Shown: in pieces, positions 33,625 to 43,444 of the stretch
How positions within the stretch are numbered: the stretch's first letter is position 1
How the letters are laid out: every line of letters begins with the position of its first letter
Assembly: GCA_023014485.1 (NCBI GenBank)
Contig: JAJOZX010003301.1
Span: 314,501-378,500 of the forward strand
Reading direction: 5' to 3'
Source: Bathynomus jamesi
Taxonomy: Eukaryota; Arthropoda; Malacostraca; Isopoda; Cirolanidae
DNA length: 64,000 nt
Notes under the pieces: generated by a model
The model's database searches: none
The model's input: only the letters and a program-made list of their open reading frames with translations
What the model was told of the DNA's origin: nothing
Translations under genes and position numbers: made by a program

Positions 33625-33897
33625 CGCAAGGGGGTTCTAAGCTCGTGCTCTTGAGTGCTCTTTTTTGTGCTCGTTTGTACGTGCTTGTTCCTGGAGGTTT
33701 CACGTGCGCCCTCCCGGCCCTAGCACCCAAGGATGATGGGGCTCGACCCTGCAGTCCTTGGTCTTTTTCCACTTCGACTGTCCGCTCCACCCTTTCTTTT
33801 TCCTCTGTCTTTCCTCTCACTTTTTCTTTGTTTTTCCGCTGAGATATGCCCTTTAAATAGAGGCGAATCGGTTCTTCCTGAACTAAAAAAAAAAAAA
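33621..33897 (+). repeat. GC-rich retrosequence ending in poly(A), between two (TA)n tracts
   Basis: Starts CCCCGCAAGGGGGTTCTAAG directly after (TA)n (33574-33620), much richer in G+C than its surroundings, then a pyrimidine-rich region and 13 A residues (33885-33897) followed by another (TA)n (33898-33916). A poly(A) end suggests a LINE 3' UTR or processed transcript. The parent is not identified. Confidence 0.45.
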
Positions 33898-33913
33898 TAT
33901 ATATATATATATA

Positions 33914-34362
33914 TAATATTTATTATTTATTAGAGAAATTGTTTAGAGTGTCTTCCATCATGTTCAGTACACGTTGCATCTTTGAACCACTGAACGAGAA
34001 ATAGCACCACACGGTTCTTTGTTATTATTCAACGTCTCGAACGCTTGGCGTATCAAAGTCTTCATGTGATCGAAGTCCCACGGTTTCTGGTCGTAGACTC
34101 TCTCTTTGATTACACCCCACATTGAATAATCACATCACATTGATTATTCAATGTGGGGTATAATCAAAGATAGAGTCTACGGCCAGAAACCTCGGAACTT
34201 CGATCACATGAAGACTGATACGCCAAGAGTTCGAGACGTTGAATAATAACAAAGAACCGTGTCGTAGCTATTTGTTGTTCAGTAGTTCAAAGATGTAACG
34301 TGTGTATTGAACATGATGGAGGACACTTTGAACAATTTCTGTAATAAATAATAAATATTATT
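33914..34362. repeat. Head-to-head inverted duplication of a transposase C-terminus
   Basis: Arms 33914-34137 and 34141-34362 are inverted copies with roughly 85-90% identity, meeting at CACATCACATTGATTATTCA. On the minus strand of the left arm is a coding piece (VYDQKPWDFDHMKTLIRQAF, ETLNNNKEPCGAISRSVV) typical of the C-terminal end of an IS630/Tc1/mariner-superfamily transposase. The right arm holds the same piece on the plus strand. Confidence 0.8.
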
Positions 34363-34389
34363 CTTCGCAAGGTGATTTCATTATTTTCG

Positions 34390-34413
34390 GTAAAGCGACT
34401 TATGCCGCACCCT
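34390..34413. other. Terminal inverted repeat-like end of the same transposon
   Basis: GTAAAGCGACTTATGCCGCA then CCC, adjacent to (TA)n, lies where the outer end of the right arm's element should be. The equivalent on the left arm is missing; a (TA)n tract replaces it. Confidence 0.45.
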
Positions 34414-34428
34414 GTATATATATAAAAG

Positions 34429-34463
<35 letters not shown>

Positions 34464-34918
34464 CTGAATTTTTAATTATGAGAACCTAATCTCACGGTAG
34501 CGAACGATGGCCAAATTAAACATAAAGTAAGAAGAGTAATAAGGAGACTAAGGAAAATGAACCTAAAAACTTGTCACTTAAATTGCGTCACTATATCCTT
34601 ACGACATAAAGGCGATTATCGGTCGAGCGGAGCACTCTACTAAAGTAAATCCTACATAATGAAAAAAGTTTAAATCGAAACGAATGAATCTCGTTAAGGA
34701 GAGGAAGAAAATCCGCATCATTACCGCGTGATGTAATTATAGTGCAACATTCAGAGATACTTTTACATTTTGCACTCACTATTATGTAATACATTTTGCA
34801 TTACACTTCTTTTATTTGCACTCACATAATAAAACATTTATTATCAAAAGTTTAGGGCACGTTATTTATTTTGTAATTACGTGGAAGTTATTAAAAAAGA
34901 TAATTACCTTTCTTTCTT

Positions 34919-34983
<65 letters not shown>

Positions 34984-34989
34984 TTCCTT
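34414..34989. other. Unannotated stretch with (GA)n at 34430-34462 and (CT)n at 34920-34983
   Basis: No gene. The (CT)n directly adjoins the 3' end of the LINE at 34990. Confidence 0.35.
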
Positions 34990-36440
34990 CCTATATTTTT
35001 GTTTATGTAGGAAGGAGGAGCCAAGACGAACGACCGCAAAATTGCTTCCCCGATAAAAAGAGAAGGAGAGAGCCGAAATTAAGATCCAGAGTTTTCGAGA
35101 TGCCGGGACAGTCTGCGTTTGAAAGATTGGAGGCCATGAAAAGGGGGAAAGATGGATTGAAGAAGATTATTTCAGAGTTCACCGATTGAGTAGATGAAAG
35201 ACTGAGAATACCGATTAACCCTTGCGTTAGAGAGTTGGACAAAAAAGGAATGAGAATGTGCCGAAAGTCTGGTACTACGTGCTCTCCTCGAAGGAGGAGG
35301 CATGCAGTTAGAGAGTTTAGAAGAGTAGTGTCCGTTATGATAGCGATAGCAAGGAGAGAGTGAGGCAACACTGCGGCGAAGAGAGAAGGATTGAAGACAC
35401 TCAATAAGAGGCGGGGAATTGATGAGGCGCAAAGCCTTTGATTCCACCGGTCAAGTAGAGCTGCGTGGGTTGAGCCACCTCACACATGAAAAGCTTACTC
35501 CATACAGGGGCGGACAAGTCCCCTGTACAGAGACAGCAACTGAGTGGGGCTGAAGAAACTGCGGAGGCGGTACAGCACACCTAACCTCTTAGAAGATATT
35601 TTAGAAAGCGAGTATATGTGATCTTTCCAGGAAATATCGCGAGAAAAGAAAACACCAAGAATGTTAAGAGAAAAGGAAGGATTGAGTTGTATATTGTTGA
35701 AGATAAGGGGGATAATCGTGTGGAAGACTGACGAGTAGACGGATGAAGGAACTTGGTTTTTGAGGTATTGAAAGCCACAAGGTTTTCTCTGCCCCAATCA
35801 GAGATAGTTGAATGATCAGAAGTCAGGTGCATCATAACCATCTCACGCGAAGTGTGGAGTGGCTATTGAAGTGGGTAGAGTGGGTAGAGTGGGTAGAGTG
35901 GTGAAGTGGGTAGAGAAGTGAAAAGTGAAATCATCGGCATAAGAGTGGATAGGACAGGAAGTACGACTTAGTAAATCAATGATAAATAAAAGGAAAAGAG
36001 TGAATGACAGGACAGAACTCTGAGGAACACCACTATTAATAGTTTTAGGAGAAGAACAGTGGCCATCTACAACTGCAGCTATAGATCGGCCAGAAAGGAA
36101 ATCAGAGACGAAGGCACAGATAGAAGGACAGAAACCGAGGGAAGACAGTTTTGAAATTAAGGATTTGTGCCAGACTTTATGAAAAGCTTTTGATATGTCT
36201 ATCGAAATAGCAAAGGTTCCATCGAAATCCTGAAGGAGGATGACCAAGAGTCAGAGAGAGATATGCAATACGATTGCCAGTAGAGCGTCCCTTGCGGATC
36301 TCATACTGACTATCTGAAAGAAGATTGTAAGTAGAAAGGTGTTTAAGAATCCTCCTATTGAAGATAGATTCAGAAACTTTAGAAAGACAAGAAATTAAGG
36401 CAATTGGACGATAGTTTGAGGATTGAGAGTGGTCATCCTA
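34990..36440 (-). pseudogene. Jockey-like non-LTR retrotransposon, reverse transcriptase to 3' end
   Basis: Minus strand, 5'-truncated near 36440. The earliest recognisable codons are the start of the RT domain (NYRPIALISCLSKVSESIF), then RKGRSTGNRIAYL, SIDISKAFHKVWHKSLISKL, GVPQSSVLSFTLFLL and the catalytic YADD box (HSYADDFTFHFS, near 35950). A 4-fold AGAGTGGGT expansion (35872-35912) sits just downstream of it. The thumb and C-terminus follow in new frames (NILGVFFSRDISWKDHI, LGVLYRLRSFFSPTQLL, LVRPCME, ALRLINSPPL). Multiple frameshifts. The 3' end abuts (CT)n. The G of PQG is changed to S, an additional sign of decay. Confidence 0.9.
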
Positions 36441-36851
36441 CAACGGGTGACACAATTCAAGCTATCTCCAGCATGACTCCCTCCGTTTCACGGGGGTCTT
36501 CTTTATTGTAGGCAACGAGCTTACTTCAAATCACCGAAGTCCCGTGGTTACAAGGAAAAATTTCTGTACTCTTCACCGTCATACAGACCTTTTCTTTGGA
36601 ACGGCAACAGACATCAGCCACATCGAGGAAAATAGGTCCTGAAATCCCCCCCCCTGTGCAATAGGGCAAGATATTTCCCCGCCCGGTAGTAAGGGCTACA
36701 GTTACCCCCTCCGACCCTACAGTAAATTCGACTCGCCATGCACGGCGGCATTTGTTTTCTCCTTGTTTTGACGGAAACCTTAATGGTGACCCTAAATATT
36801 AATCAACTAAATAATTACTTCGTCAGTATACCTAATCATTAATAACTACAG
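36441..36851. other. Unannotated stretch
   Basis: Nothing recognised. A C-run at 36645-36653. Confidence 0.25.
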
Positions 36852-38611
36852 CCGGGCCCGTAGCCAGGGTTATAACTTTGAAAGGGCAACCAAAGTGTTT
36901 GGAGGCTTAAAGTCCTGCATTTTTTATATAGCTTTTTATTTTGCTTTATACATAAATAATCATACAAACAAAAATATTAAAAAAAAAGATTTTATTTTAA
37001 AAACCGCAGCACATCAAAATATTTTTTTATTTGCACATTCAAAGTTTTTAAAAGCGCATCAATTTGTGGGATTACTTTTTAAACTCTGATTGCTCATATT
37101 CTACTGAAAGTGCCGCAGTGTGCAGTGTTCAATATATTGTGATGCGTCTGGCAATTTTGACAATGTCATGCTTTTAGCAACAGCAACCTCATGACGGAGC
37201 AGTGATTTATCGATTGCCGCTGCGGTCCTTTCGACCACCGAATATAATGAAAGCAAATGACCAAATTCCAGAAAATAATTTGACGAAGGTAATAAACTGC
37301 ACAATAATTCTATAAAGGAAAAACTGAATTGAAAAAAATCGCCTGTCAAACTCTGTAGTGATAGTGTCAATAATTTCGAAATAAATGGACAAGAATGGTT
37401 GATCATTGACATGACTGCCAGTTTGTTGAGTCAACACGTAATCATGTAGATTACGTGGTAGCGTTCTTTGGCGCTCGGGGTATGAAGAGGTTTCTGGATG
37501 TCGTCCCTCCAGCTTTAACATTATCACCTGAAACTTCTCTGCAGTTCACATTTTCTTAAATTGCAAATTGTTTCTCTCAAAATTTGATAACCTGTGACCA
37601 AGGTACATGATTTCGACTGCAACATTTTATCAGTCGGCTTAAGGAGACTGAAAAATTGATACCTGACTTCTCCGCAAAAAAATAAAGCGCTCTTTCTGGA
37701 TCGCAGCTCGTTGTCCAGTTGCCGTCACAGCTAATTCCAAAATTATAATTAAAATTTAAAAGAGAAGTAAAGCATAAAAAAAACACATACATGTTATTCT
37801 ACATACATGTTATTCTATATTTATAGCCGTTGCCCCTGTTTTGTTTTAAAACAACCGAACCTTTAGATTTTGCCAAGAAATTGCAGATGAGATTGCATAC
37901 GACAAAAAATGCACGTACTTCTGTCAATTGTTCACAAATGTGGATGACAACTAAATGCAGCTGGTGATTAAAACAGTGAATAAATGTATGGAATATTTCA
38001 ACAGACTTTTTCTCCAATTTTTGCTTGGACGCCACCATGTTTGCTAGACATTACTGAAGCTCCATCGTAGTACTGTGCAAGAAGAAATTAATTAAACGAT
38101 TTACAAATAAATAATGTACGGACGACATTCTTTTTAATGGACTCTTTGGTAAATTTCTATATAAATTTATATTAATTGGTAAAGGGTGATAAAACATGTA
38201 TTACCGGATTAAAAAACTATACAAGAACAGTAAAGTAACGTTAAATAGATACATAATGACCTAGTAACTAGTTGGATATTAATTATAGCTGCAGAGCAAA
38301 TCTTGATTTATATTTATTTATACTTAAATTACACCCAAGTTAAAACATACATGATAATATTGTTATGATGTGTCATGCGTGCGCTGTTTATGCAAGACTT
38401 ATGTATTCTTGCGCATGATTCTGTATTGCAGGTGCATAGTTTCTCTCATTTCGTTACAACTTATGAATAAATTGAGTTATCGCTCTAAGCTTCCATCGCA
38501 ATATTCATGTTTAAAGCGGGGATGATAGATCACTTTAAGGGGTTTGGGGGAGGGAGGCAAAAAAAATTTCGTGGGGTATTGCCCCTCAATGCACCCCCAT
38601 GATTACGGTCC
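36852..38611 (-). mobile_element. hAT transposon with 8-bp TSD
   Basis: AACTACAG at 36844-36851 and 38612-38619. Ends CCGGGCCCGTAGCCAGGG and, inverted, GGACCGTAATCATGGGGG: degenerate inverted repeats sharing CCGTA and CA(N)GGG. 1760 bp, shorter than a full element. The gene is on the minus strand. Confidence 0.88.
37101..38038 (-). pseudogene. hAT transposase (ZMYM1-like), broken and lacking its ends
   Basis: Minus-strand pieces: 38038-37799 with IHCFNHQLHLVVIHICEQLT, the CxxH region typical of this hAT group; 37792-37577 with WTTSCDPERALYFFAEKSGI and SVSLSRLIKCCS; then 37527-37101 in two alternating frames (EIIDTITTEFDRRFF, NYFLEFGHLLSLYSVVER). The terminal dimerisation domain and N-terminal finger are absent or unreadable. 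At least three frameshifts. Confidence 0.75.
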
Positions 38612-38670
38612 AACTACAGCTACTTATAAATTAGGAGCCTACAAATGTGGTGCCTATAACTAGGGCACTA

Positions 38671-38682
38671 TCTATCTATCTA

Positions 38683-38774
<92 letters not shown>

Positions 38775-38775
38775 C
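38671..38775. repeat. Compound microsatellite (TATC)n(TC)n(TA)n
   Basis: TATC x about 4, TC x about 25, then TA with one interruption. Abuts an unannotated minus-strand open stretch (38776-39035) of unknown origin. Confidence 0.95.
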
Positions 38776-39039
38776 AACCTAGTAGTGCTTTCATAAGATC
38801 GTACGGAGGGCAAGCTCACTGCCCTGATTCTAGAAATTGCTTGGTGGAGAAGAAAATTGCCTTCTTGACGTCTCGATCTCACATTATAGCGAGACATACT
38901 CAGCTCATCTGGGATTATCAAGTTTATGTAGTGTATATGTATGTGTGTGTGTGTGTGCATATAGTTTCCTCTTGAAAATGCACGCACGGCATAATATTTA
39001 TTACTAGCAGAGACCCGCAAAACTACTGCGGTCATATCA

Positions 39040-39195
39040 GTATCTTTATTACAACATTACTTCTTTAAATACAGGATTTCTACTTATTCTTTCACCAAAG
39101 ACATTAAGAGAATCAAAACTTCTCACTCTAGAAGAAGCTACATAAAGCTGTCCGTGTGTAAAAACAGGCTTAGGAATATAAATACATACAAAACA
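39040..39195 (-). pseudogene. Helitron helicase C-terminal fragment
   Basis: Minus strand: IPKPVFTHGQLYVASSRVRS then FDSLNVFGERI and a stop near 39053. FTHGQLYVA.SRV is the conserved last motif (VI) of Pif1-like Helitron helicases. It runs opposite to the Helitron Rep-side fragment that starts 20-30 bp to the right, so the two came together by rearrangement. Confidence 0.8.
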
Positions 39196-39221
39196 TCTGC
39201 GGTCAAATTAGTATCTTTATC

Positions 39222-39987
39222 AAGGCAGCTCGAGAGCAATGCAGCAGGATTATCAAGATGCTATGGCAGTCAGTGATGTAGTTGAGACCACCATGGCCGA
39301 GACCGAGACCTAAGCACCCGAGACCGAGACCGGGACCGAGGCCAGAAAAAAGGTCTCGAGACCAGTCTCGAGACAAAGTCCGAAACCGAGACCATATGCA
39401 ATTTTTGCATGTATTAAATATTCTGTAATGCCTAATTCCTAAGATCTGTATTTCACATTCAGGAACAAAGATTCTAAACAGGTTATGAAGTGACAATTGT
39501 AAAATTTACACAATTTATTCACAATTTCATAGTTTGTGATATTTTTCAACAGTTAACTGCCTACTTAAAACAAGATAAGTGTTCGTTGCACTTGAGGAAC
39601 ATCAACATACTCAGCAGTGATGTAGTCGAGACCACCATGGCCGAAACCGAGACCGAGACCGAGACCAAGACAGAGACCGAGACCAGAAAAAAAGGTCTCG
39701 AGACCGGTCTCGAGTCCTACATCACTGATGACAGTTCTAGAAAATTTGGGAAGCCGGATCTATTTATTACGTTTACTTGCAAGCTAAGATGGATTGAAAT
39801 CGCTGAAAGCATTGAAGCTTATCAAAGACCAGAACATAGACCAAATATTGTTGCAAAAGTGTTTCACATAACACTAAAAGCGCTGCTTCATGATTTAACA
39901 CTAAAACATACTCGGGAAGCCAAGTGTATTTTTGTGTGTAGTTCGTGCACGTTAAAATTTCATTTGGTGGGACCCGCCAAAAAATGA
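39222..39987 (+). pseudogene. Helitron replication-initiator-side (Helitron_like_N) fragment, split by a hAT insertion
   Basis: Plus strand. Left part 39222-39270 gives SRAMQQDYQDAMAV. After removal of the insertion (39271-39727 and one TSD) the frame continues at 39736 with SRKFGKPDLFITFTCKLRWI, RPEHRPNIVAKVFHITLKAL and LLHDLT. This is the N-terminal Helitron_like domain before the HUH nuclease core, which is absent. The frame is otherwise open to 39987. Confidence 0.85.
39271..39727. mobile_element. Composite non-autonomous hAT inside the Helitron gene
   Basis: Outer ends CAGTGATGTAGTTGAGACC and the complement of CAGTGATGTAGGACTCGAGA. 8-bp TSD ATGGCAGT / ATGACAGT (39263-39270, 39728-39735; one mismatch). 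The right 113 bp (39615-39727) is by itself a complete short element with the same two ends. Both ends carry GAGACC tandem repeats and a GGTCTCGAGACC palindrome, probably transposase-binding sites. The Thr/Glu-repeat ORF across it is a by-product. Confidence 0.88.
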
Positions 39988-40289
39988 CGGGTTGAAGTTT
40001 CGCACATTTTTAAGATCAATTAAACTAAATTTAAAATCACAATCACATATTAGAAACGAAAACGACCTAACTGCGACACACCACGCCCGAGGACTGGCAT
40101 CTCGGTATGCCCTCGGCTTTCAGTGCGTTTCAATTGTTGCCATCTAGTATTTTATATTTCAAACAATTTCGTTTTACATATCTTAATTTTATACAATTTT
40201 AATCAGTTTATTATACTCTAAACAACATTATTAAATTTCCTATTAAAAAATAATACACGGCAATCCCCACATCCCCTCCCCATCCAGAA
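39988..40289. other. Unannotated stretch
   Basis: Nothing recognised. Confidence 0.25.
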
Positions 40290-40480
40290 ATGACGGGTTG
40301 CTCATTCTGATGAAGGTCAAGCTTTTTGCCTCACCTTAGATCAGTGGTTCCCAACTTCGGCTTGCGATCCAAATCAGGGTCGCGAAGGGTCACTATATTC
40401 ACTATTTCTTAATTCAATTTATATTTATAAACATATTTAAATTTTATCATAAGCCTGAGAGTCGGGAGATCCTGTTGGTA

Positions 40481-40521
<41 letters not shown>

Positions 40522-40645
40522 ACTTAGACGTACAGCTTAACGTGGAATCCAAACCACGACCCACCAAGAAAGTCAGACAGTCCTCGCTCGAACTCGATTT
40601 CACGACCTCCTGATCAGCAGCCCAGCGTCTTAACCACTAGTCTAT
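40290..40645 (-). repeat. tRNA-derived SINE (Ser/Leu-like head), split by a hAT derivative
   Basis: Minus strand from 40645: A box TAGTGGTTAAGACGCTGG, then CTGCTGATCAGGAGGTC and B box GAGTTCGAGCG, closest to a tRNA-Ser/Leu layout. Then a core CGTGGTTTGGATTCCACGTT and AAGCTGTACG shared with the 5S-headed SINEs, and a tail GACCTTCATC...GCAACCC. The hAT at 40342-40521 interrupts the tail. Confidence 0.75.
40342..40521. mobile_element. Non-autonomous hAT, 180 bp
   Basis: Inverted ends CAGTGGTTCCCAACTT / CAGTGGTTCCCAACCTTTTT. Flanks CCTTAGAT and ACTTAGAC agree in six of eight positions, a decayed TSD. No ORF. Confidence 0.85.
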
Positions 40646-41346
40646 ATGAAACATTATCAAAGCTTAACAAACTCTATATTTTTTAAGTTTTAAGGATTTT
40701 TCACTTTTAAAAAGAGGTAATAATAAATTACAATTCAGGCATGATTGCCTAAATTCAGGCGTATAAGTAGAAAAAAGTTATTTACAGTGATTTGTTCGTT
40801 TAAATACTTTGTAAAGACTAAATCTGAACTAAAAAAAAAGACATGCGTATTTTATCTTTTTCGTAAGAGCAGTTTAGGGTATTTTTAAAACGTCTTATTT
40901 TAAGAGAAAGAGTACCTATTTGTACTACAAAGCTTTTCCAACACGATGAAAGAGGAAAAAGAATTTAGCTTTAAGACACAAATAAATAATAAAATTATGA
41001 AATAATAAGGAACTCCTTTAAAGTGGTTTTAAAGCCGTAAATTTGTACCTTTAGTCTGGAAGTATAAAAGCATTATTCAGACATTTTACTATAATTGAAA
41101 GCTTTTAAGATGACAGAAGAAAAAGGGGTGAAAAGTTTATTCTACAAACATTTTAGTAAATTTTCTTGCAATTACTTGTGAAATAATTTTATAAGATTTA
41201 AAATATATTAGATAATAATTTTTCATCGTCAAACAGGGAGATGCAAAAGTTTCAATCTCTCAGCATACCTGTTGAAAATATATCGAAAACAAAAATAATT
41301 TATTACAGTGCCTTTATTTCATTAATTCAATAGAGCATCTGAACGT

Positions 41347-41365
<19 letters not shown>
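40646..41365. other. Unannotated AT-rich stretch
   Basis: No element or gene seen. Followed by (TC)n(TA)n at 41347-41412. Confidence 0.3.
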
Positions 41366-41410
<45 letters not shown>

Positions 41411-41487
41411 TACACACACTAGGGCCACTCAATATATTTTACCCCACCCTTTTTTTCTTAGCTAAATAATAGGCCATGGGGCTGAAA

Positions 41488-41545
41488 TAGGGTGGCCATT
41501 TCCAAATTTCCAAAAAGGAGGACACTGAGTATGTGGCCGCACGTT

Positions 41546-41582
<37 letters not shown>

Positions 41583-41782
41583 CTGAAAGAAATGAATATT
41601 CATTTTTACTCCTTGGGCAGATTGACTGCCCGACTCGTAGTCATGAAATTGAAAACAAATGCGGCTTATCAGCAGTGTTGCCAACTACATATAATAAAAA
41701 TACGTTAACGGTTATTCCGCTAACGGTTATTCCGCTCAAAGGGCGGACTGTCCGGCCTAAAGCCAGACATCTGGCCACCCTA
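41488..41782. mobile_element. Non-autonomous hAT, 295 bp, perfect 8-bp TSD
   Basis: Ends TAGGGTGGCCA and its inverted copy. GGCTGAAA at 41480-41487 and 41783-41790. Contains (TA)n (41549-41581) and a doubled AACGGTTATTCCGCT near 41707-41735. No ORF. Confidence 0.92.
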
Positions 41783-41845
41783 GGCTGAAATGTCTTTCGG
41801 CCCGTAAGTTTGAACTTTTTGAGCGTCACATAACTGGATTTTTCT

Positions 41846-42990
41846 TTGAACCTCCTCTCCTTGTATAAAACCGTTTTTAAACGCTCTTGTATAAAACGGA
41901 TGGTTAACGCAGTTTCGAAAATGGCGTCTGACAGTGATGTGCGTCGTAAACAGAGAGCTGTTATCGAGTTCTTAACCGCAGAGAAGGAAACAGTTGGAAA
42001 TATTCACAAACGTCTACAAAACGTTTACGGAGATGTTATTGTTGCTCGAAGCACAGTTGGACGCTGCTCTAAACGTGGGAGATCATCGGAGAGAGGGAGA
42101 GCCAGCCTCGATGATGAGCCACGAAGCGGTCGCCCGGCATCGGCTATGACATCTCACACTGTGCAACGTGCTAACAGCATCATTCAATCAAATCCGCGCG
42201 TCACATACAAGGCGCTATCACTGGAGCTAGGAATTAGTGAAGGAAGTGTGAATACGATAAATCAGCAACTGGGATACTCAAAAGTGTGTTCACGGTTTGT
42301 TCCTCGCGAACTGACTGAAGATCACAAAGCCCAAAGAAAAGAAATTGCTTCTGAATCGTTGGTTCGATACGAGACAGAAGAGGATGACTTCCTTTCACGA
42401 AATGTGACTGGGGATGATACACCACTTTGAACCTGAAACAAAACGCCAATCCATGGAGTGGCATCACGCAGGCTCCCCACGCAAGAAAAGTTCAAAATGG
42501 CTCCCTCTGTAGGAAAGGTTATGGCCACCATCTTCTGGGACATGAAAGGGGTGATTCTGGTGGACATTATGAAGAAAGGACAAACAATGAACTCAGAGGC
42601 ATAGATTGCTACCCTACAGAGACTCCAGAGACGTATAAAGCGAGTTCGACCGGAAAGAAAACTGGAAGACGTCCTTCTTTTGCACGATAACGCAAGACCA
42701 CACACCAGTTTGCAAACAAGAGAGGCCATCACAAAAATGCGCTTGACTGTGTTACCTCACCCTCCATACAGCCCGGATGTGGCACCTTCAGACTTCCATT
42801 TGTTTGGGTCAATGAAGGATAGTATTCGTGGAAGAAAGTTTCAGTGACGATGAGGTTGTTGAGGAGGTTAAGAGGTGACTCCAGCGGAACCCAGCGGACT
42901 TTTAGCAGCAAAGAATAAAGGCCCTTGTTTCGAGGTGGAGGAAAGCCGTAGAAAAGGATGGAGACAATGTGAAAAAACAAAAACTTGTAA
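41846..42990 (+). pseudogene. Mariner transposase, nearly full length but frameshifted
   Basis: The N-terminal DNA-binding half is open to 42430: KQRAVIEFLTAEKETVGNIH, IHKRLQNVYGDVIVARSTVG, SGRPASAM, LSLELGISEGSVNTI, WVPREL-like FVPRELTEDHKAQRK. The catalytic region continues in other frames: first Asp in VTGDD just before a small deletion that shifts the frame at about 42415, HHFEPETKRQSMEWHHAGSP, second Asp in LLLHDNARPHTSLQTRE (about 42675-42725), third Asp in HPPYSPDVAPSDFHLFGSM (about 42750-42810). C-terminal end RWRKAVEKDGDN. At least five lesions. Terminal inverted repeats were not pinned down. Confidence 0.9.
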
Positions 42991-43089
42991 AAAAAGTATG
43001 TAACTACTTGTGTACAAAATTTCTGGAACTTACAAGGAAACTTGGAAAGAAAAAAAAAGGTGGTGAAAAATATATTGAGCGGCCCTCGC

Positions 43090-43129
<40 letters not shown>

Positions 43130-43444
43130 CATCAACAATTGATGGAATGTTTGGGGAGGAAGAACGATTGAGGTTTTGGAAAACTCGCTACTCAAACATC
43201 CCTAACAGCGTGAGAAGGATTAATCTCAATGTAGTCTCCTATGGAACGTCATTAGGAGGGATCACTGAAAATACTGGGACTTCAGTTCCTGAAATTAGGG
43301 GTCTGAGCAAAGAATTAAAGACAGGTTCTTCCCCAGGTATAGATAACCTATGAGTATTTAAAGTATGCTAATAATGTGGTGAACATAGCTCATTGATTTT
43401 CTCAGCAATAAGGGTGCTATATATATATATATATATATATATAT

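Noticed and set aside
39640..39710. A Thr/Glu repeat protein in an open frame on the plus strand
   Set aside because: The codons are the GAGACC subterminal repeats of the inserted hAT derivative; the frame is a by-product.
40560..40645. A functional tRNA-Ser/Leu gene
   Set aside because: No matching acceptor stem or proper variable arm, and it continues into a SINE tail shared with other copies.
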